A stretch of 64,000 bases of DNA. It comes from JAJPKK01 sp963747835 (lineage in GTDB: Bacteria > Pseudomonadota > Alphaproteobacteria > Rhizobiales > Xanthobacteraceae). The stretch is taken from the NCBI GenBank assembly GCA_963747835.1, contig CAVVGO010000005.1, forward strand, positions 744,001-808,000. Reading direction: 5' to 3'. The position numbers and the translations under genes were made by a program. Below the pieces are notes generated by a model. The model searched no databases, had not been told where the DNA came from, and worked only from the letters and a program-made list of their open reading frames with translations. Position 1 is the first letter of the stretch. The number at the start of each line of letters is the position of its first letter. This document shows positions 28,519-37,881 of the stretch, in pieces.

Positions 28519-29802
28519 TCACGGAAACGCGCCGTGGGGCAGGTTGGCGGGGAGCGGCCCGCGCAGCGCCGGGCGGACCACCGCGCCGGTCGGTACGTCG
28601 TCGGGCTTTGCCGCCTCCAGGAGCGCGCGGCTTATATCGATCGCCATGCCGCTCGTTTGCGGCACCAGGTCGAACGATGCCTTGCGCTCCGGGACCGGCG
28701 CCGGCGCCGCGGCATCGGCCGGGTAGCCGAAGCTTTCCGGGCTGGGTGCCGGCAACACCGATCGGGCGGCCGACGGCGGAACTGGGGGCAGGTCATCAAG
28801 GCTGCGCGGCCACAGCGATACCGGCGGAATCGGCGGCAACGGGATCTGGCCGCGGGCCGTCACGGTGCGGACGCGCCGCGCCGAACCGTGGACCACGGAG
28901 TGCATATCGAACGGGCTGATGTATCCGAAGCTCGCCGGGCTCGGCACCGGCAGTTCCGGATCGGTTTCGGCAAACACCGGCGTCTGCGGCCAGATGTGGC
29001 TGCCATGCACGATCCAGTCGGCCGCCGCCGTCACGGTCTTGGGCAGCTCCGGCGTTGCCGGAACCACGTGGACGATGTGGAAACCGCGGCGCTTGAGGTC
29101 TTGCAGGATGAAGGGCAGGGCCTCCACGGTGCGCGGCTGGATGTCGTGCAGCAGCAAGATGCCCTTGTGATTGGCCTCGATGCGCTGGATCGCCCGCTGA
29201 TAGACCTGGGCCGGGCTGATCTTGGTCCAGTCGTCAGCCGGAAAATCGGCGCTCCAGACCTGGAGATGCTGGGAGGCGAGGTAATGCTCGACATAGTCGG
29301 CGCGCAGCAGGCCGGGGATGCGGAAGAACGGCGCCGGCTGGCTGCCGTCGCCGAGCGCCCAGGCGACCGAGGCGATGCCCTCGTTGATCTCGAACTGCGC
29401 CTTGTCGATCGACATTCTTTTGAAGGTGAACGGATGGCTGTAGCTGTGGGTGCCGATGGTGTGTCCGGAAGCCTTGATGCGGCGCACCATGTCGGGATAG
29501 GCGCGCGCCATCTTGCCGACCATGAAATAGGTCGCCTTGACGCATTCGGCGTCGAGCATCTCGAGGATCTTGGCCGAGCGCGGCGGCAGCGGGCCGTCGT
29601 CGAAGGTGAGGACGACCTCATGGTCGCGCAGCGGCAGGCTCTCGCGATACTGCATGGAGCCGAGCCGGGGGTGCTCGGTGGGGTCCACCACGATGGTGCG
29701 GCTGGTTCCGAGCGCGTTGGGATTGCCCGGGCATTCGGCCGCGTTTACCGCGGTCGCCGCACCGAGCGCCAGCCCACAAAGGGCAAATGTCAGACCCCGC
29801 AT
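28519..29802 (-). CDS. Polysaccharide deacetylase (NodB homology) with long C-terminal extension
   Basis: From ATG 29802 this is 427 residues: a Sec signal (MRGLTFALCGLALGAATAVN), then the NodB fold. Motif 1 is VVLTFDDGPLPP (catalytic Asp), the metal-binding HSYSHP motif follows, then FFRIPGLLRADYVEHYL and the C-terminal LLLHDIQPRTVEALPF. After about residue 260 comes an unusual Pro-rich tail (two PxPxSFGY segments: PSPASFGY and PSPESFGY). It should remove acetyl groups from an envelope polysaccharide or peptidoglycan. A paralogue follows upstream at 29962-30778. Confidence 0.92.
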   Translation of the reverse strand: MRGLTFALCGLALGAATAVNAAECPGNPNALGTSRTIVVDPTEHPRLGSMQYRESLPLRDHEVVLTFDDGPLPPRSAKILEMLDAECVKATYFMVGKMARAYPDMVRRIKASGHTIGTHSYSHPFTFKRMSIDKAQFEINEGIASVAWALGDGSQPAPFFRIPGLLRADYVEHYLASQHLQVWSADFPADDWTKISPAQVYQRAIQRIEANHKGILLLHDIQPRTVEALPFILQDLKRRGFHIVHVVPATPELPKTVTAAADWIVHGSHIWPQTPVFAETDPELPVPSPASFGYISPFDMHSVVHGSARRVRTVTARGQIPLPPIPPVSLWPRSLDDLPPVPPSAARSVLPAPSPESFGYPADAAAPAPVPERKASFDLVPQTSGMAIDISRALLEAAKPDDVPTGAVVRPALRGPLPANLPHGAFP

Positions 29803-29961
29803 CGAACCAGTTTCCCCAGATACGCGTGGTGGCCGCGTCGATTGCAAACGAAGGACCCGCCTGCCCGGTGCTTCTACCACCCACCCTGATCTAAGTCGCA
29901 ATAACCAGCCAGTAAGTTTAATTTTCCGTGGATAACGTATGGTTATTTTGTGGTCTTTTTT

Positions 29962-30778
29962 CTATGGCCCGGCTTTGAGGGCGGCCGGAACCACGTGAAC
30001 CACCCGGTAGCCCCCCGCCTTAAGGGCGCGCAGGAAGGCTGGCAACATCGCCGCCGTCTGGCGCTTTGTATCATGAAAAAGCACGACACCGCCATGAGTT
30101 CTCGGCGAGCCGCCCGAGCACCAATTGCAACTCCTGGTCGGGCGTCATCGGGTTCCAGTCGCTCGCCCAAAAGTCGGCCCCGAAGACCATGATTCCCCGC
30201 TGTTGCAGGCGGTCGAGCAGGGCGGGCGTGGAGGCGAAGCCCGGGAAGCGGAAGAACGGCGTCCTGGGCCGCGCCGCCGGCGTGCCGTAAAGCGCGGTCT
30301 CGACCGCCGCGAAGCCGTGGTCGATCTCGGCCTCCGCGGCGGCGCCGGTCATGCGGTCCAGCAGCGGGTGGTGGAAGCTGTGATGGCCGACGGTGTGGCC
30401 CTCGGCAAGCTCGCGCCGCGCCAGTTCCGGATGCGCCAAGGCATTTTCTCCGAGCAGGAAAAAGGAAGCGCGCACGCATTCGCGCTTCAGCGCGTCGAGC
30501 ACGGCCGGCGTGGTGACCGGCCACGGTCCGTCATCGAAGGTCAGCACCACCTCCTTGTCGGCAAGCGGCAGGGTGGCGGGGAAATGCTTGCGGCCGACCC
30601 GCGGCGTGGTCGCGGCGCCGACCGCGATGACCCGGGAGGTCGAGAGCGCATCCGGATTGCCGGGACAAGCTCTGCCGTTGGCGTCCTGGGCCGCCGCGGC
30701 GACCGGAATTGCCGCCAGCAGCGCCGGCATCGCGGCGAGGAGGAGGGGGCGAAGGGCGCGGATCAGGTGTCGGGTCAT
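29962..30778 (-). pseudogene. Second polysaccharide deacetylase (NodB homology), one frameshift
   Basis: This paralogue has a signal peptide (MTRHLIRALRPLLLAAMPAL), motif VVLTFDDGPWPV, HHSFHHPLLDR and FFRFPGFAS. The frame breaks at AEN near 30098. Removing one base restores HGGVVLFHDTKRQTAAML, which matches the paralogue's HDIQPRTVEAL, and leads to the stop at 29962. The span is one base over whole codons, consistent with a single insertion. It may be a sequencing error rather than true inactivation. Confidence 0.8.
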
Positions 30779-30928
30779 GGTCGCCGCACCGTGTAGTCGA
30801 TCATGGCGCCCAAGGCGAGCCGCCGCGCCCGCAATACTCGCCGGCAGCGCGGGTGCCGATTTGCGACCCCATTTGCGTCCTTTGGCATGGCCACGTAAAA
30901 CGCGACAACCGTCGGGATGGACTGACCC

Positions 30929-32101
30929 ATGATCCCCAATGCTTGGACGGGCTTTGATTTCGGGCTCGGCGAGGACATCGACCGGCTGCGCGACAGCGTC
31001 GGCGGATTTGCCCGCGACAAGATCGCGCCGCGCGCCGCCGAGATCGACCGCAGCAACGCGTTTCCGCGCGACCTGTGGCCGCAAATGGGCGAACTCGGCC
31101 TGCTCGGCATCACGGTTGAAGAAGAGCTGGGCGGCGCCGGCATGGGGTATCTCGCCCATTGCGTCACCATGGAGGAGGTGTCGCGCGCCTCGGCGGCAGT
31201 CGGCCTGTCGTACGGCGCCCATTCGAACCTTTGCGTCAACCAGCTCCGGCGCAACGGGACCCCCGAGCAGAAGAAGCGCTATCTGCCCAAGCTGATCTCC
31301 GGCGCCCACGTCGGCGCGCTCGCCATGTCGGAGCCCAACGCCGGCTCGGACGTGGTCTCGATGCGCACCCGCGCCGACCGCAAGGGCGATCGCTACATCC
31401 TTAACGGCTCCAAGATGTGGATCACCAATGGCCCGGTCGCCGACACGCTGGTGGTCTATGCCAAGACCGACCGCACCGCCGGCGCCCGCGGCATCACGGC
31501 CTTCATCATCGAAAATGGATTTCCCGGATTCGCGCCGGCTCAGAAGCTCGACAAGCTCGGCATGCGCGGCTCCGACACCAGCGAGCTCGTGTTCACCGAT
31601 TGCGCGGTGCCGGCCGAGAACGTGCTCGGCGCCGTCGGCAACGGCGTCAACGTGCTGATGTCGGGCCTCGATTATGAGCGGCTGGTGCTAGCGGGCGGTC
31701 CGCTCGGCATCATGCAGGCGTGCCTCGACCTCGTCGTCCCCTACGTGCACGATCGCCAGCAATTCGGCCAGCCGATCGGGCGCTTCCAGCTCATCCAGGC
31801 CAAGCTCGCCGACATGTACGTTTCGATGAATGCCGCCAAGGCCTATGTTTACGCGGTGGCGCGCGCGTGCGACGACGGCCGCGTCACCCGCGAGGACGCT
31901 GCCGGCGCCATCCTCTACGCCGCCGAGCGCGCGACCTGGATGGCGCTCGAGACCATCCAATGCCTGGGCGGCAATGGTTACATCAACGACTTTCCGGCTG
32001 GCCGGCTGCTGCGCGACGCCAAGCTTTACGAGATCGGCGCCGGCACCAGCGAGATTCGCCGCATGCTGATCGGGCGCGAGATTTACGAGAAGACCCGGTG
32101 A
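30929..32101 (+). CDS. ivd: Isovaleryl-CoA dehydrogenase
   Basis: This 390-residue acyl-CoA dehydrogenase shows the FAD/substrate signatures LAMSEPNAGSDVVSMRTRA and QCLGGNGYINDFPAGRLLRD. The catalytic base is the internal Glu in GLDYERLVLAGG, the position used by isovaleryl-CoA dehydrogenases. It oxidises isovaleryl-CoA to 3-methylcrotonyl-CoA in leucine breakdown, passing electrons to ETF. The usual liu partners (methylcrotonyl-CoA carboxylase) are not in this window. Confidence 0.93.
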   Translation: MIPNAWTGFDFGLGEDIDRLRDSVGGFARDKIAPRAAEIDRSNAFPRDLWPQMGELGLLGITVEEELGGAGMGYLAHCVTMEEVSRASAAVGLSYGAHSNLCVNQLRRNGTPEQKKRYLPKLISGAHVGALAMSEPNAGSDVVSMRTRADRKGDRYILNGSKMWITNGPVADTLVVYAKTDRTAGARGITAFIIENGFPGFAPAQKLDKLGMRGSDTSELVFTDCAVPAENVLGAVGNGVNVLMSGLDYERLVLAGGPLGIMQACLDLVVPYVHDRQQFGQPIGRFQLIQAKLADMYVSMNAAKAYVYAVARACDDGRVTREDAAGAILYAAERATWMALETIQCLGGNGYINDFPAGRLLRDAKLYEIGAGTSEIRRMLIGREIYEKTR

Positions 32102-32133
32102 GGAAGATCCGGGCGGGAGGCGCCGCGCCGCCG

Positions 32134-32171
32134 CTATCCGACTTTGCCGACTCTATCCGACTTTGCCGACT
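32134..32171. repeat. Perfect 19-base tandem duplication at the end of the TRAP binding-protein gene
   Basis: CTATCCGACTTTGCCGACT occurs twice back to back. The second copy contains the last codons and stop of the dctP-like gene; the first lies just past the stop. It looks like a recent slippage duplication. Confidence 0.9.
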
Positions 32172-33172
32172 TGGGCTTCCATCAACGCCCAGGCCTTTTC
32201 GCCGACCGATTGGCGCCAGTCGCGGTAGAAATGGGCTTCGATCAGTCGCCTGCGGAAGCTGTCGACATCGACCGTATTGACGATCATGCCGCGGTTGCGA
32301 AGCGTCTGCTCCAGCGCGGCGTTGACGGCGCGCACAAAAGTGCGTTGCTGCGCCACGTATATCTTGGCATTGCGCGCGACGATGTCCTGGATGTCGGGCG
32401 GCAATCGCTGCCAATAGGTGTTGCCGGCGATCATGTTGTAGCCGGCCCACTGGTGGTTCGTCAGGCAGAGATAGCGGCAGACTTCGTAAAGCTTGTTCTC
32501 TTCGGCGATGACGAGCGGATTTTCCTGCCCGTCCACCTGGTGTTCGGCCAGGGCCTGATAGAGCCTGTTGAAGCCGAATATCCTCGGCTCGGCGCCGAGT
32601 GCCTTGTAGAATTCGATGAACAGCTTGCCGCCTGGCGTGCGCATGCGAAAGCCTTCGAGATCGGCGGCGACGCGAATCGGCATGGCGACCGAGGTGATTT
32701 GCTTGAAGCCGTTTTCCATGCCGCCAAACGGGATGAGATAGACGCCGGCGCCGATCAACTCCCGCCGCATTAAAGCGCCAAGCTCACCGTCGATGAGCGA
32801 TGTCACCTGCTCGCTGGTTTTGAAAGCAAACGGGATGCCCTGGACGTCGGCGCTCGGATGGGCTTGGCTCAGGATATTGCCGTTGAGCACGAAGAATTCG
32901 AGCTCGCCGGACTGGATCAGCTTGAGAATCTCGGGGTCCGCGATGGGGAGGCCGTTGTTCTGGGCGTGAACCGTGACATCGAGCCGCCCACCGGTTTCGA
33001 TCCGCACCGCGTCCCACAGTTTGGTGAGATAGATGTGCAGGTGGCTCGTCGCCGGTTGCGGATGATATTGCCGGGCCTTGAAATTCTGCGCCCGAGCCGA
33101 CCGGGAGGCGAGAGCAGCGCCGAAGCCAGCGACACCAAGGCCAGCGACAAAGGAGCGGCGATCCAGGGCCAC
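32153..33172 (-). CDS. TRAP transporter solute-binding protein (DctP family), orphan
   Basis: This 339-residue periplasmic protein has a Tat-like signal (MALDRRSFVAGLGVAGFGAA, cleavage after SARAQ). It contains the DctP hallmarks LKLIQSGELEFFVLNG, EGFRMRTPGGKLFIEF and AEHQVDGQENPLVIAEENKL, and Arg in FRMRTP is the usual carboxylate anchor. No DctQ/DctM membrane subunits are nearby, so it must use distant partners. It is divergent from a TetR regulator. Confidence 0.93.
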   Translation of the reverse strand: MALDRRSFVAGLGVAGFGAALASRSARAQNFKARQYHPQPATSHLHIYLTKLWDAVRIETGGRLDVTVHAQNNGLPIADPEILKLIQSGELEFFVLNGNILSQAHPSADVQGIPFAFKTSEQVTSLIDGELGALMRRELIGAGVYLIPFGGMENGFKQITSVAMPIRVAADLEGFRMRTPGGKLFIEFYKALGAEPRIFGFNRLYQALAEHQVDGQENPLVIAEENKLYEVCRYLCLTNHQWAGYNMIAGNTYWQRLPPDIQDIVARNAKIYVAQQRTFVRAVNAALEQTLRNRGMIVNTVDVDSFRRRLIEAHFYRDWRQSVGEKAWALMEAQVGKVG

Positions 33173-33245
33173 GGACGTCTCCTTGTAAATGTTTCAAGCA
33201 AAATTGCCACGGCGGGCAAAGCTCTTCGCGTGATTGACTAATTAT

Positions 33246-33255
33246 AACGATCGTT
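33246..33255. promoter_or_regulatory. Palindrome between dctP-like gene and tetR
   Basis: AACGATCGTT is a perfect 10-base palindrome in the AT-rich divergent promoter region (ATAACGATCGTTTCATAACG). It is a candidate operator for the TetR protein encoded at 33324. Confidence 0.5.
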
Positions 33256-33323
33256 TCATAACGTCAACGGTCGGGATATTCACATGTGCTCCCGGAACTG
33301 TTTCGATCTTTGGTCGAGGACAC

Positions 33324-33950
33324 ATGGCGAGACCGAGAGAGTTTGACGAAAACATAACCCTCGAAGCGGTGATCGGATGTTTCTGGCAGCGTGGCTTCGA
33401 GGCGACCTCGATGCGCGATCTTGCGGCGTCGACGGGGCTTTCGGCGCCCAGCCTCTACAATGCGTTCGGCGACAAGCAGGCGCTCTTTGCGCGCGCCTTG
33501 GAACATTACCTCAATCAAACGACCCGACTGCGGCTGCGCCGTCTCGAAAATTCGTTGCCGGCCGTGCAGGCTATTCATCAGTTTTTTGATGAGATCATCG
33601 AGCATTCGGTCGACGATCGTCAGCGCAAGGGATGCTTCCTTGTCAACTCGGCGCTCGAAATTGCGCCCCACGATCATGAACTCGGAGCCCTCATCGCCGG
33701 CCGCCTCGGCGAGATCGAGGCGTTCTTTCGAAGGTGTATCAAGGTTGCTCAAGCCGACCGAATGGTGCCTCGGGGAATTGACGCGGCAGATGTAGCGCGG
33801 CTCTTGCTCGGGGTCCTCCTCGGCGTCCGGGTGCTCGCCCGCGCGAATCCGAGCCGACCCTTGCTGGAGGGCGTGGTGAGGCCGGCGCTCGCGCTCCTCG
33901 ATTTGCCCCGCAATCCAAGGAAGAAGCCGCGACGATCGCTCCTTTCGTGA
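33324..33950 (+). CDS. TetR/AcrR family transcriptional regulator
   Basis: This 208-residue protein starts MARPREFDENITLEAVIGCF, and a helix-turn-helix follows (MRDLAASTGLSAPSLYNAFG). A Cys in KGCFLVNSALE sits in the ligand domain. The open frame extends upstream to 33234 but the family start is the ATG at 33324. It is divergent from the TRAP binding protein and 20 bases ahead of a GST, both possible targets. Confidence 0.92.
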   Translation: MARPREFDENITLEAVIGCFWQRGFEATSMRDLAASTGLSAPSLYNAFGDKQALFARALEHYLNQTTRLRLRRLENSLPAVQAIHQFFDEIIEHSVDDRQRKGCFLVNSALEIAPHDHELGALIAGRLGEIEAFFRRCIKVAQADRMVPRGIDAADVARLLLGVLLGVRVLARANPSRPLLEGVVRPALALLDLPRNPRKKPRRSLLS

Positions 33951-33970
33951 ATACCTGACGAGGCGCACCC

Positions 33971-34666
33971 GTGACTATACAGATGTTCGATCTCGCCGCC
34001 GCCGAACCGGACCGCCGGTTCAGCCCCTATTGCTGGCGCACCAGGCTGGCGCTTGCGCATAAGGGCCTTCCGGTCGAAACGATCGCGTGGCGCTTCACCG
34101 AGAAGGATGCCATTGCGAAGTCCGGCCAAGGTAAGGTCCCGGTCCTGCTGGACGGCGATAAGATCGTGTCCGATTCCTGGGCTATCGCCGAATATCTCGA
34201 AGACACCTACCCGGATCGGCCTTCATTATTCGGTGGCGCGGAGGCGAGGCGCCTCACGTTTTTCATCAATTCCTGGGCCGATGCCGTTGTGAACGCGGGG
34301 CTCGCTCGCCTCTTGGTCAATGACGTCTACGCGCATCTTCACGAGAAGGATCGCCCCTATTTCCGCGAGAGCCGGGAGAAGCGGTTTGGCATGCCGCTGG
34401 AGCAGGTATCGGCCGATCGCGACACCAGGGTGGTTGCGTTTCGCCAAAGCCTCGAACCGGTGCGGACCGTTCTGGCGGCGCTGCCCTACCTCGCCGGCGG
34501 CCGGCCGCTCTACGCCGACTACATACTCCTCGGATGCTTCATGTGGCCGCGCGGCATCAGCCGTTTCCGGTTGCTCACTTCGGATGATCCCATTTTTGCG
34601 TGGCGCGAGCGGATGCTCGATGCCTTCGATGGATTAGCTCGGAAAGCGCCCGGTTATGACGACTGA
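33971..34666 (+). CDS. Glutathione S-transferase family protein (beta-etherase-like)
   Basis: This 231-residue protein starts at GTG 33971. The N-terminal thioredoxin-like domain has RFSPYCWRTRLALAHKGLPV and GKVPVLLDGDKIVSDSWAIA, with the cis-Pro in KVPV. A helical C-terminal domain follows. The pattern resembles LigE/LigF-type GSTs. It follows tetR by 20 bases and is probably induced by the same signal. Substrate unknown. Confidence 0.88.
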   Translation: MTIQMFDLAAAEPDRRFSPYCWRTRLALAHKGLPVETIAWRFTEKDAIAKSGQGKVPVLLDGDKIVSDSWAIAEYLEDTYPDRPSLFGGAEARRLTFFINSWADAVVNAGLARLLVNDVYAHLHEKDRPYFRESREKRFGMPLEQVSADRDTRVVAFRQSLEPVRTVLAALPYLAGGRPLYADYILLGCFMWPRGISRFRLLTSDDPIFAWRERMLDAFDGLARKAPGYDD

Positions 34667-34735
34667 GCCCGGAAATTCGATGAATTCTTGGAAGCGAACC
34701 TGAAGCGGGCAGGGGCGCGGGCTGCGGGAGGCACA

Positions 34736-34900
34736 GTGCTTAAACTTTACCACGGCAGAACTTCGGTGTGCTCGGTGAAGGCAAGGCTCGCGCTGGCCGC
34801 AGCCGTCGACAATTGGGTGACCCAGGCGGATATCGATGGGTACTCAGGCTTTCAGCCCGATCCTTGGCCCAAGGCCAGTGAAATTCTGCATGGGCAGTGA
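34736..34900 (+). pseudogene. N-terminal fragment of a second GST gene
   Basis: From GTG 34736 the frame encodes LKLYHGRTSVCSVKARLALA, the first strand and helix of a GST thioredoxin fold. After about 22 residues it switches to unrelated sequence (VDNWVTQADIDGYSGF) and stops. The rest of the gene is missing. The gap 34667-35000 otherwise contains only the leader of the peroxiredoxin gene. Confidence 0.55.
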
Positions 34901-35000
34901 CGGATTATTTTCACTTCGATGCGTGATCGAAGTTCTTGTGAGTGTGATCGTGGTGGACCGTAGAGTGAAATGACAACCTGGTACGTGCAGGAGGAAACAC

Positions 35001-35588
35001 ATGCTTACGAAATTCCCATCGGCGAGGCGCATTGCCTACGCTGTCGCGTTGGTGGCGCTGAGTTCGTTTTCGGCCACGGCCTTGGCTGAAGACCTGGGGC
35101 CGCCTGTCGGCGTCGCGGCGCCCGATATCGGCACGCGCCTCGATCAGACCGGCAAGCCTCGTACGCTTGCGGACGTGACCGGCAAGAACGGTCTGGTGTT
35201 GATGTTCTTTCGTTCCGCCGATTGGTGTCCCTATTGCCAGGCGCAGTTGATCGACGTGAATGGCGGCGCTGCCGAAATCGAGAAGCGTGGCTATCACATC
35301 GCCGCGCTTTCATACGATAGCCCCGAGATCTTGCAGACGTTTACGGCGAAGCGGCATATCGCCTTCACGTTTTTGTCCGATCCGAAATCGGAGGTGATCG
35401 ACCTCTACAAGCTGCGCGACCCGCAATATCCAACCGGCAGTCGTGCCTACGGCGTGCCGCGGCCTATTATTTTCATTCTCGACAACAAGGGCGTGATCAA
35501 AGCCAAGCTGTACGAAGAGAGCTTCAAGGTTCGGCCGCCGGTGACAGCGGTCATCTCCACGTTGGACGGACTCGGCAAAGGAAGCTGA
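35001..35588 (+). CDS. Periplasmic peroxiredoxin/thioredoxin-fold protein
   Basis: This 195-residue protein has a Sec signal (cleavage near ATALAE, residue 30) and an AhpC/TSA fold with the redox motif DWCPYC (Cys 76 and Cys 79). IAFTFLSDPKSEVIDLY and a cis-Pro region GVPRPIIFILD follow. A good GCAGGAGG site precedes the ATG. The next gene encodes a ScsB-type reductase, so this is likely the envelope peroxidase recharged by it. Confidence 0.9.
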   Translation: MLTKFPSARRIAYAVALVALSSFSATALAEDLGPPVGVAAPDIGTRLDQTGKPRTLADVTGKNGLVLMFFRSADWCPYCQAQLIDVNGGAAEIEKRGYHIAALSYDSPEILQTFTAKRHIAFTFLSDPKSEVIDLYKLRDPQYPTGSRAYGVPRPIIFILDNKGVIKAKLYEESFKVRPPVTAVISTLDGLGKGS

Positions 35589-35669
35589 GCTTAAGCTTAG
35601 CTGTAACGGGCACGCTGCGCCGGTCCGCCTGCGCGGCCTCTCACCTCCATTTTCGCCAACCGGTGTCGC

Positions 35670-37829
35670 ATGCATATTCTCGATTGCCGCCCCGTGCGGG
35701 CATCGATTGCCGGCATCATGGTTTTGGCGGCTTCCGTCATGGCGGCCGTGACGAGTGCGGGCGCACAGGCAAGCCAAGACCTGGGACTACAAGACCTGGG
35801 ACTACACGTTGCGGTGAGCCTGGTCAGTCAAACGCGAAACGTCGTTCCCGGCCGGGCGCTGCATTTGGCGCTCAGGCAACAGATCCAAGCCGGCTGGCAC
35901 ACCTACTGGTCGAATCCCGGGGAGTCCGGCCTGCCAACGACAATCGATTGGTCGTTGCCGGGGGACCTCAAAGCCGGGCCGATCTCGTGGCCAACGCCCG
36001 AGCGTTTCACCTACGGGCCGGTGGTGGGCTACGGCTACACACATGACGTCCTGCTGCCGATAACAATCGATGTCCCGGCCACTCTGCGGCCGGGGTCCAA
36101 TGTGGTGCTCGCGGCTCACGCAAACTGGCTTGCGTGCTCTGAGATATGCGTTCCGGAGGAAGCGGAGCTCAGCATTTCGGTTCCCGTCGGTACTGTGTCC
36201 GAGCCTGATCCGACCTGGACCGATGCGTTCGCATCGGCCAGCGCCCGCATCCCGACATCCAATCCTTTCCCCACGGCAGCTTCCTCCTCGAACGCGGAAG
36301 TTACCCTTCGTGTTGCGACCGGCGATGCGACGCAGCTTCGAAACGTGATGTTCTTTCCGGCGGATGCCGATGTGATCGATGACGGCGCGACGCAGACCGT
36401 CGTCGCCGATTCCCAGGGATTGGTATTGACGCTTCGGCGAGACACCACACATCCGCCGCCCGCAATGCTCAATGGCGTTCTCGTGTTTCGGGATTTGGCC
36501 GCGCAGGCGGGCGGAATTCCGGGTGCGATATCGATTTCCGCGCCGCTCGGTGCAGTGGTGCCGGCCGCCGTTCCGGGTCTCGGCTTTATGGTCGCGGTAC
36601 TGTTCGGTCTGTTGGGCGGGATTGTCCTCAACCTCATGCCGTGCGTGCTGCCCGTATTGTCCATCAAGGTTCTCGCCCTGGTGCAGCACTCCGAATTGAC
36701 GCCACGCGAGATGCGGCTTCAGGGAATCGCGTATGCGGCGGGCGTTCTGGTCAGTTTCGCTGTGATCGGCGGCGCACTCATCGGCCTTCGCACCGCGGGG
36801 GCGGAGATCGGCTGGGGATTTCAACTGCAATCGCCGGTCTTCGTCACTCTCATGGTCTACTTGCTGTTCGCGGTCGGCCTCAATCTCTCCGGCGTGTTTG
36901 CGATCGGGTATCGGCTGGCCGGTGTCGGCTCCGATCTGGCGTTGCGGGAGGGTTATGCCGGATCATTTTTCACCGGCGCCCTGGCCACGCTCGTCGCAAC
37001 CCCATGTACGGCGCCGTTCATGGCCGCCGCCATCGGTTATGCGTTCACCCAGCCTTGGTACGTCTCTCTTGTGGTCCTCGAAGCGATCGGATTGGGACTG
37101 GCTTTGCCCTATCTGCTCGTCGCGTTCAGCCCGGGTGCGCGCCGCCTCGTTCCGAAGCCGGGCATCTGGATGGTGCGGCTGAGGGAGATTCTTGCTTTCC
37201 CGGTCTACGCCACCGCCGTGTGGCTCATGTACGTACTGTCGGAACTGGCGGGCGCTTCCGCCATCACGGCTGCGTTGACTGGACTGGTGCTGATCGCTTT
37301 CGCCGCATGGCTTTACGACGCCGCGGGCCAGAGCGAGGGCCGCTGGCGTTACGGGGGCTTCGGACTATCGACGCTTGCCGCTGTCGGCGCATTTGCGCTC
37401 CTCGTCCTCGTTGACGACGGCGGCGATAACGCCGGTCGGTCGCAAGGGTTGCAGGCCGCGCAGGGAGAGGGCATCGCGTGGCAGCCGTTCAGCCAAGCCG
37501 ATTTCGAAATGCTTCGATCCGAAGGTAAGCCCATCTTCATCGACTTCACCGCAGCCTGGTGCATCACCTGCAAGGTGAATGAGCGGATCGCGCTCGCCGA
37601 CCCTGCCGTGGTCAGCGCGTTCGCAAACCGCGGGGTCGTGGCTCTCCGGGCCGATTGGACCCGTCAGGACGCAGGCATTACGCGGATACTGGAAGCAAAC
37701 GGGCGGGCTGGGGTGCCGCTCTATTTATTTTATCCAAAGCCGTTACGAGCCGGTGAACGCAAACCACCGGTAATATTGCCGCAGCTTCTGACTGCCGCAT
37801 CTATCCTGCGCGAAGTGCAGGAGGATTGA
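35670..37829 (+). CDS. scsB: ScsB/DsbD-type transmembrane thiol-disulfide reductase
   Basis: This 719-residue protein has three modules. A signal peptide leads into a periplasmic N-terminal domain with a Cys pair in LACSEICVPEEAE. The central membrane core of eight segments has the paired cysteines in LNLMPCVLPVLSI and VATPCTAPFMAAA. A C-terminal periplasmic thioredoxin domain has TAAWCITCKVN. It carries electrons from cytoplasmic thioredoxin to periplasmic partners, most plausibly the peroxiredoxin 81 bases upstream. Just after the signal the coding DNA has a tandem duplication (GACCTGGGACTACAA-like units giving DLGLQDLGLH). Confidence 0.92.
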   Translation: MHILDCRPVRASIAGIMVLAASVMAAVTSAGAQASQDLGLQDLGLHVAVSLVSQTRNVVPGRALHLALRQQIQAGWHTYWSNPGESGLPTTIDWSLPGDLKAGPISWPTPERFTYGPVVGYGYTHDVLLPITIDVPATLRPGSNVVLAAHANWLACSEICVPEEAELSISVPVGTVSEPDPTWTDAFASASARIPTSNPFPTAASSSNAEVTLRVATGDATQLRNVMFFPADADVIDDGATQTVVADSQGLVLTLRRDTTHPPPAMLNGVLVFRDLAAQAGGIPGAISISAPLGAVVPAAVPGLGFMVAVLFGLLGGIVLNLMPCVLPVLSIKVLALVQHSELTPREMRLQGIAYAAGVLVSFAVIGGALIGLRTAGAEIGWGFQLQSPVFVTLMVYLLFAVGLNLSGVFAIGYRLAGVGSDLALREGYAGSFFTGALATLVATPCTAPFMAAAIGYAFTQPWYVSLVVLEAIGLGLALPYLLVAFSPGARRLVPKPGIWMVRLREILAFPVYATAVWLMYVLSELAGASAITAALTGLVLIAFAAWLYDAAGQSEGRWRYGGFGLSTLAAVGAFALLVLVDDGGDNAGRSQGLQAAQGEGIAWQPFSQADFEMLRSEGKPIFIDFTAAWCITCKVNERIALADPAVVSAFANRGVVALRADWTRQDAGITRILEANGRAGVPLYLFYPKPLRAGERKPPVILPQLLTAASILREVQED

Positions 37830-37881
37830 TCCGCATGCGACGTTAACCGCAGGCGTGTCCCGCACTTCGAAGGAACGAGTA

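Noticed and set aside
28372..29889. 505-codon open frame opposite the first polysaccharide deacetylase
   Set aside because: Antisense shadow; the minus-strand protein has a signal peptide and NodB motifs.
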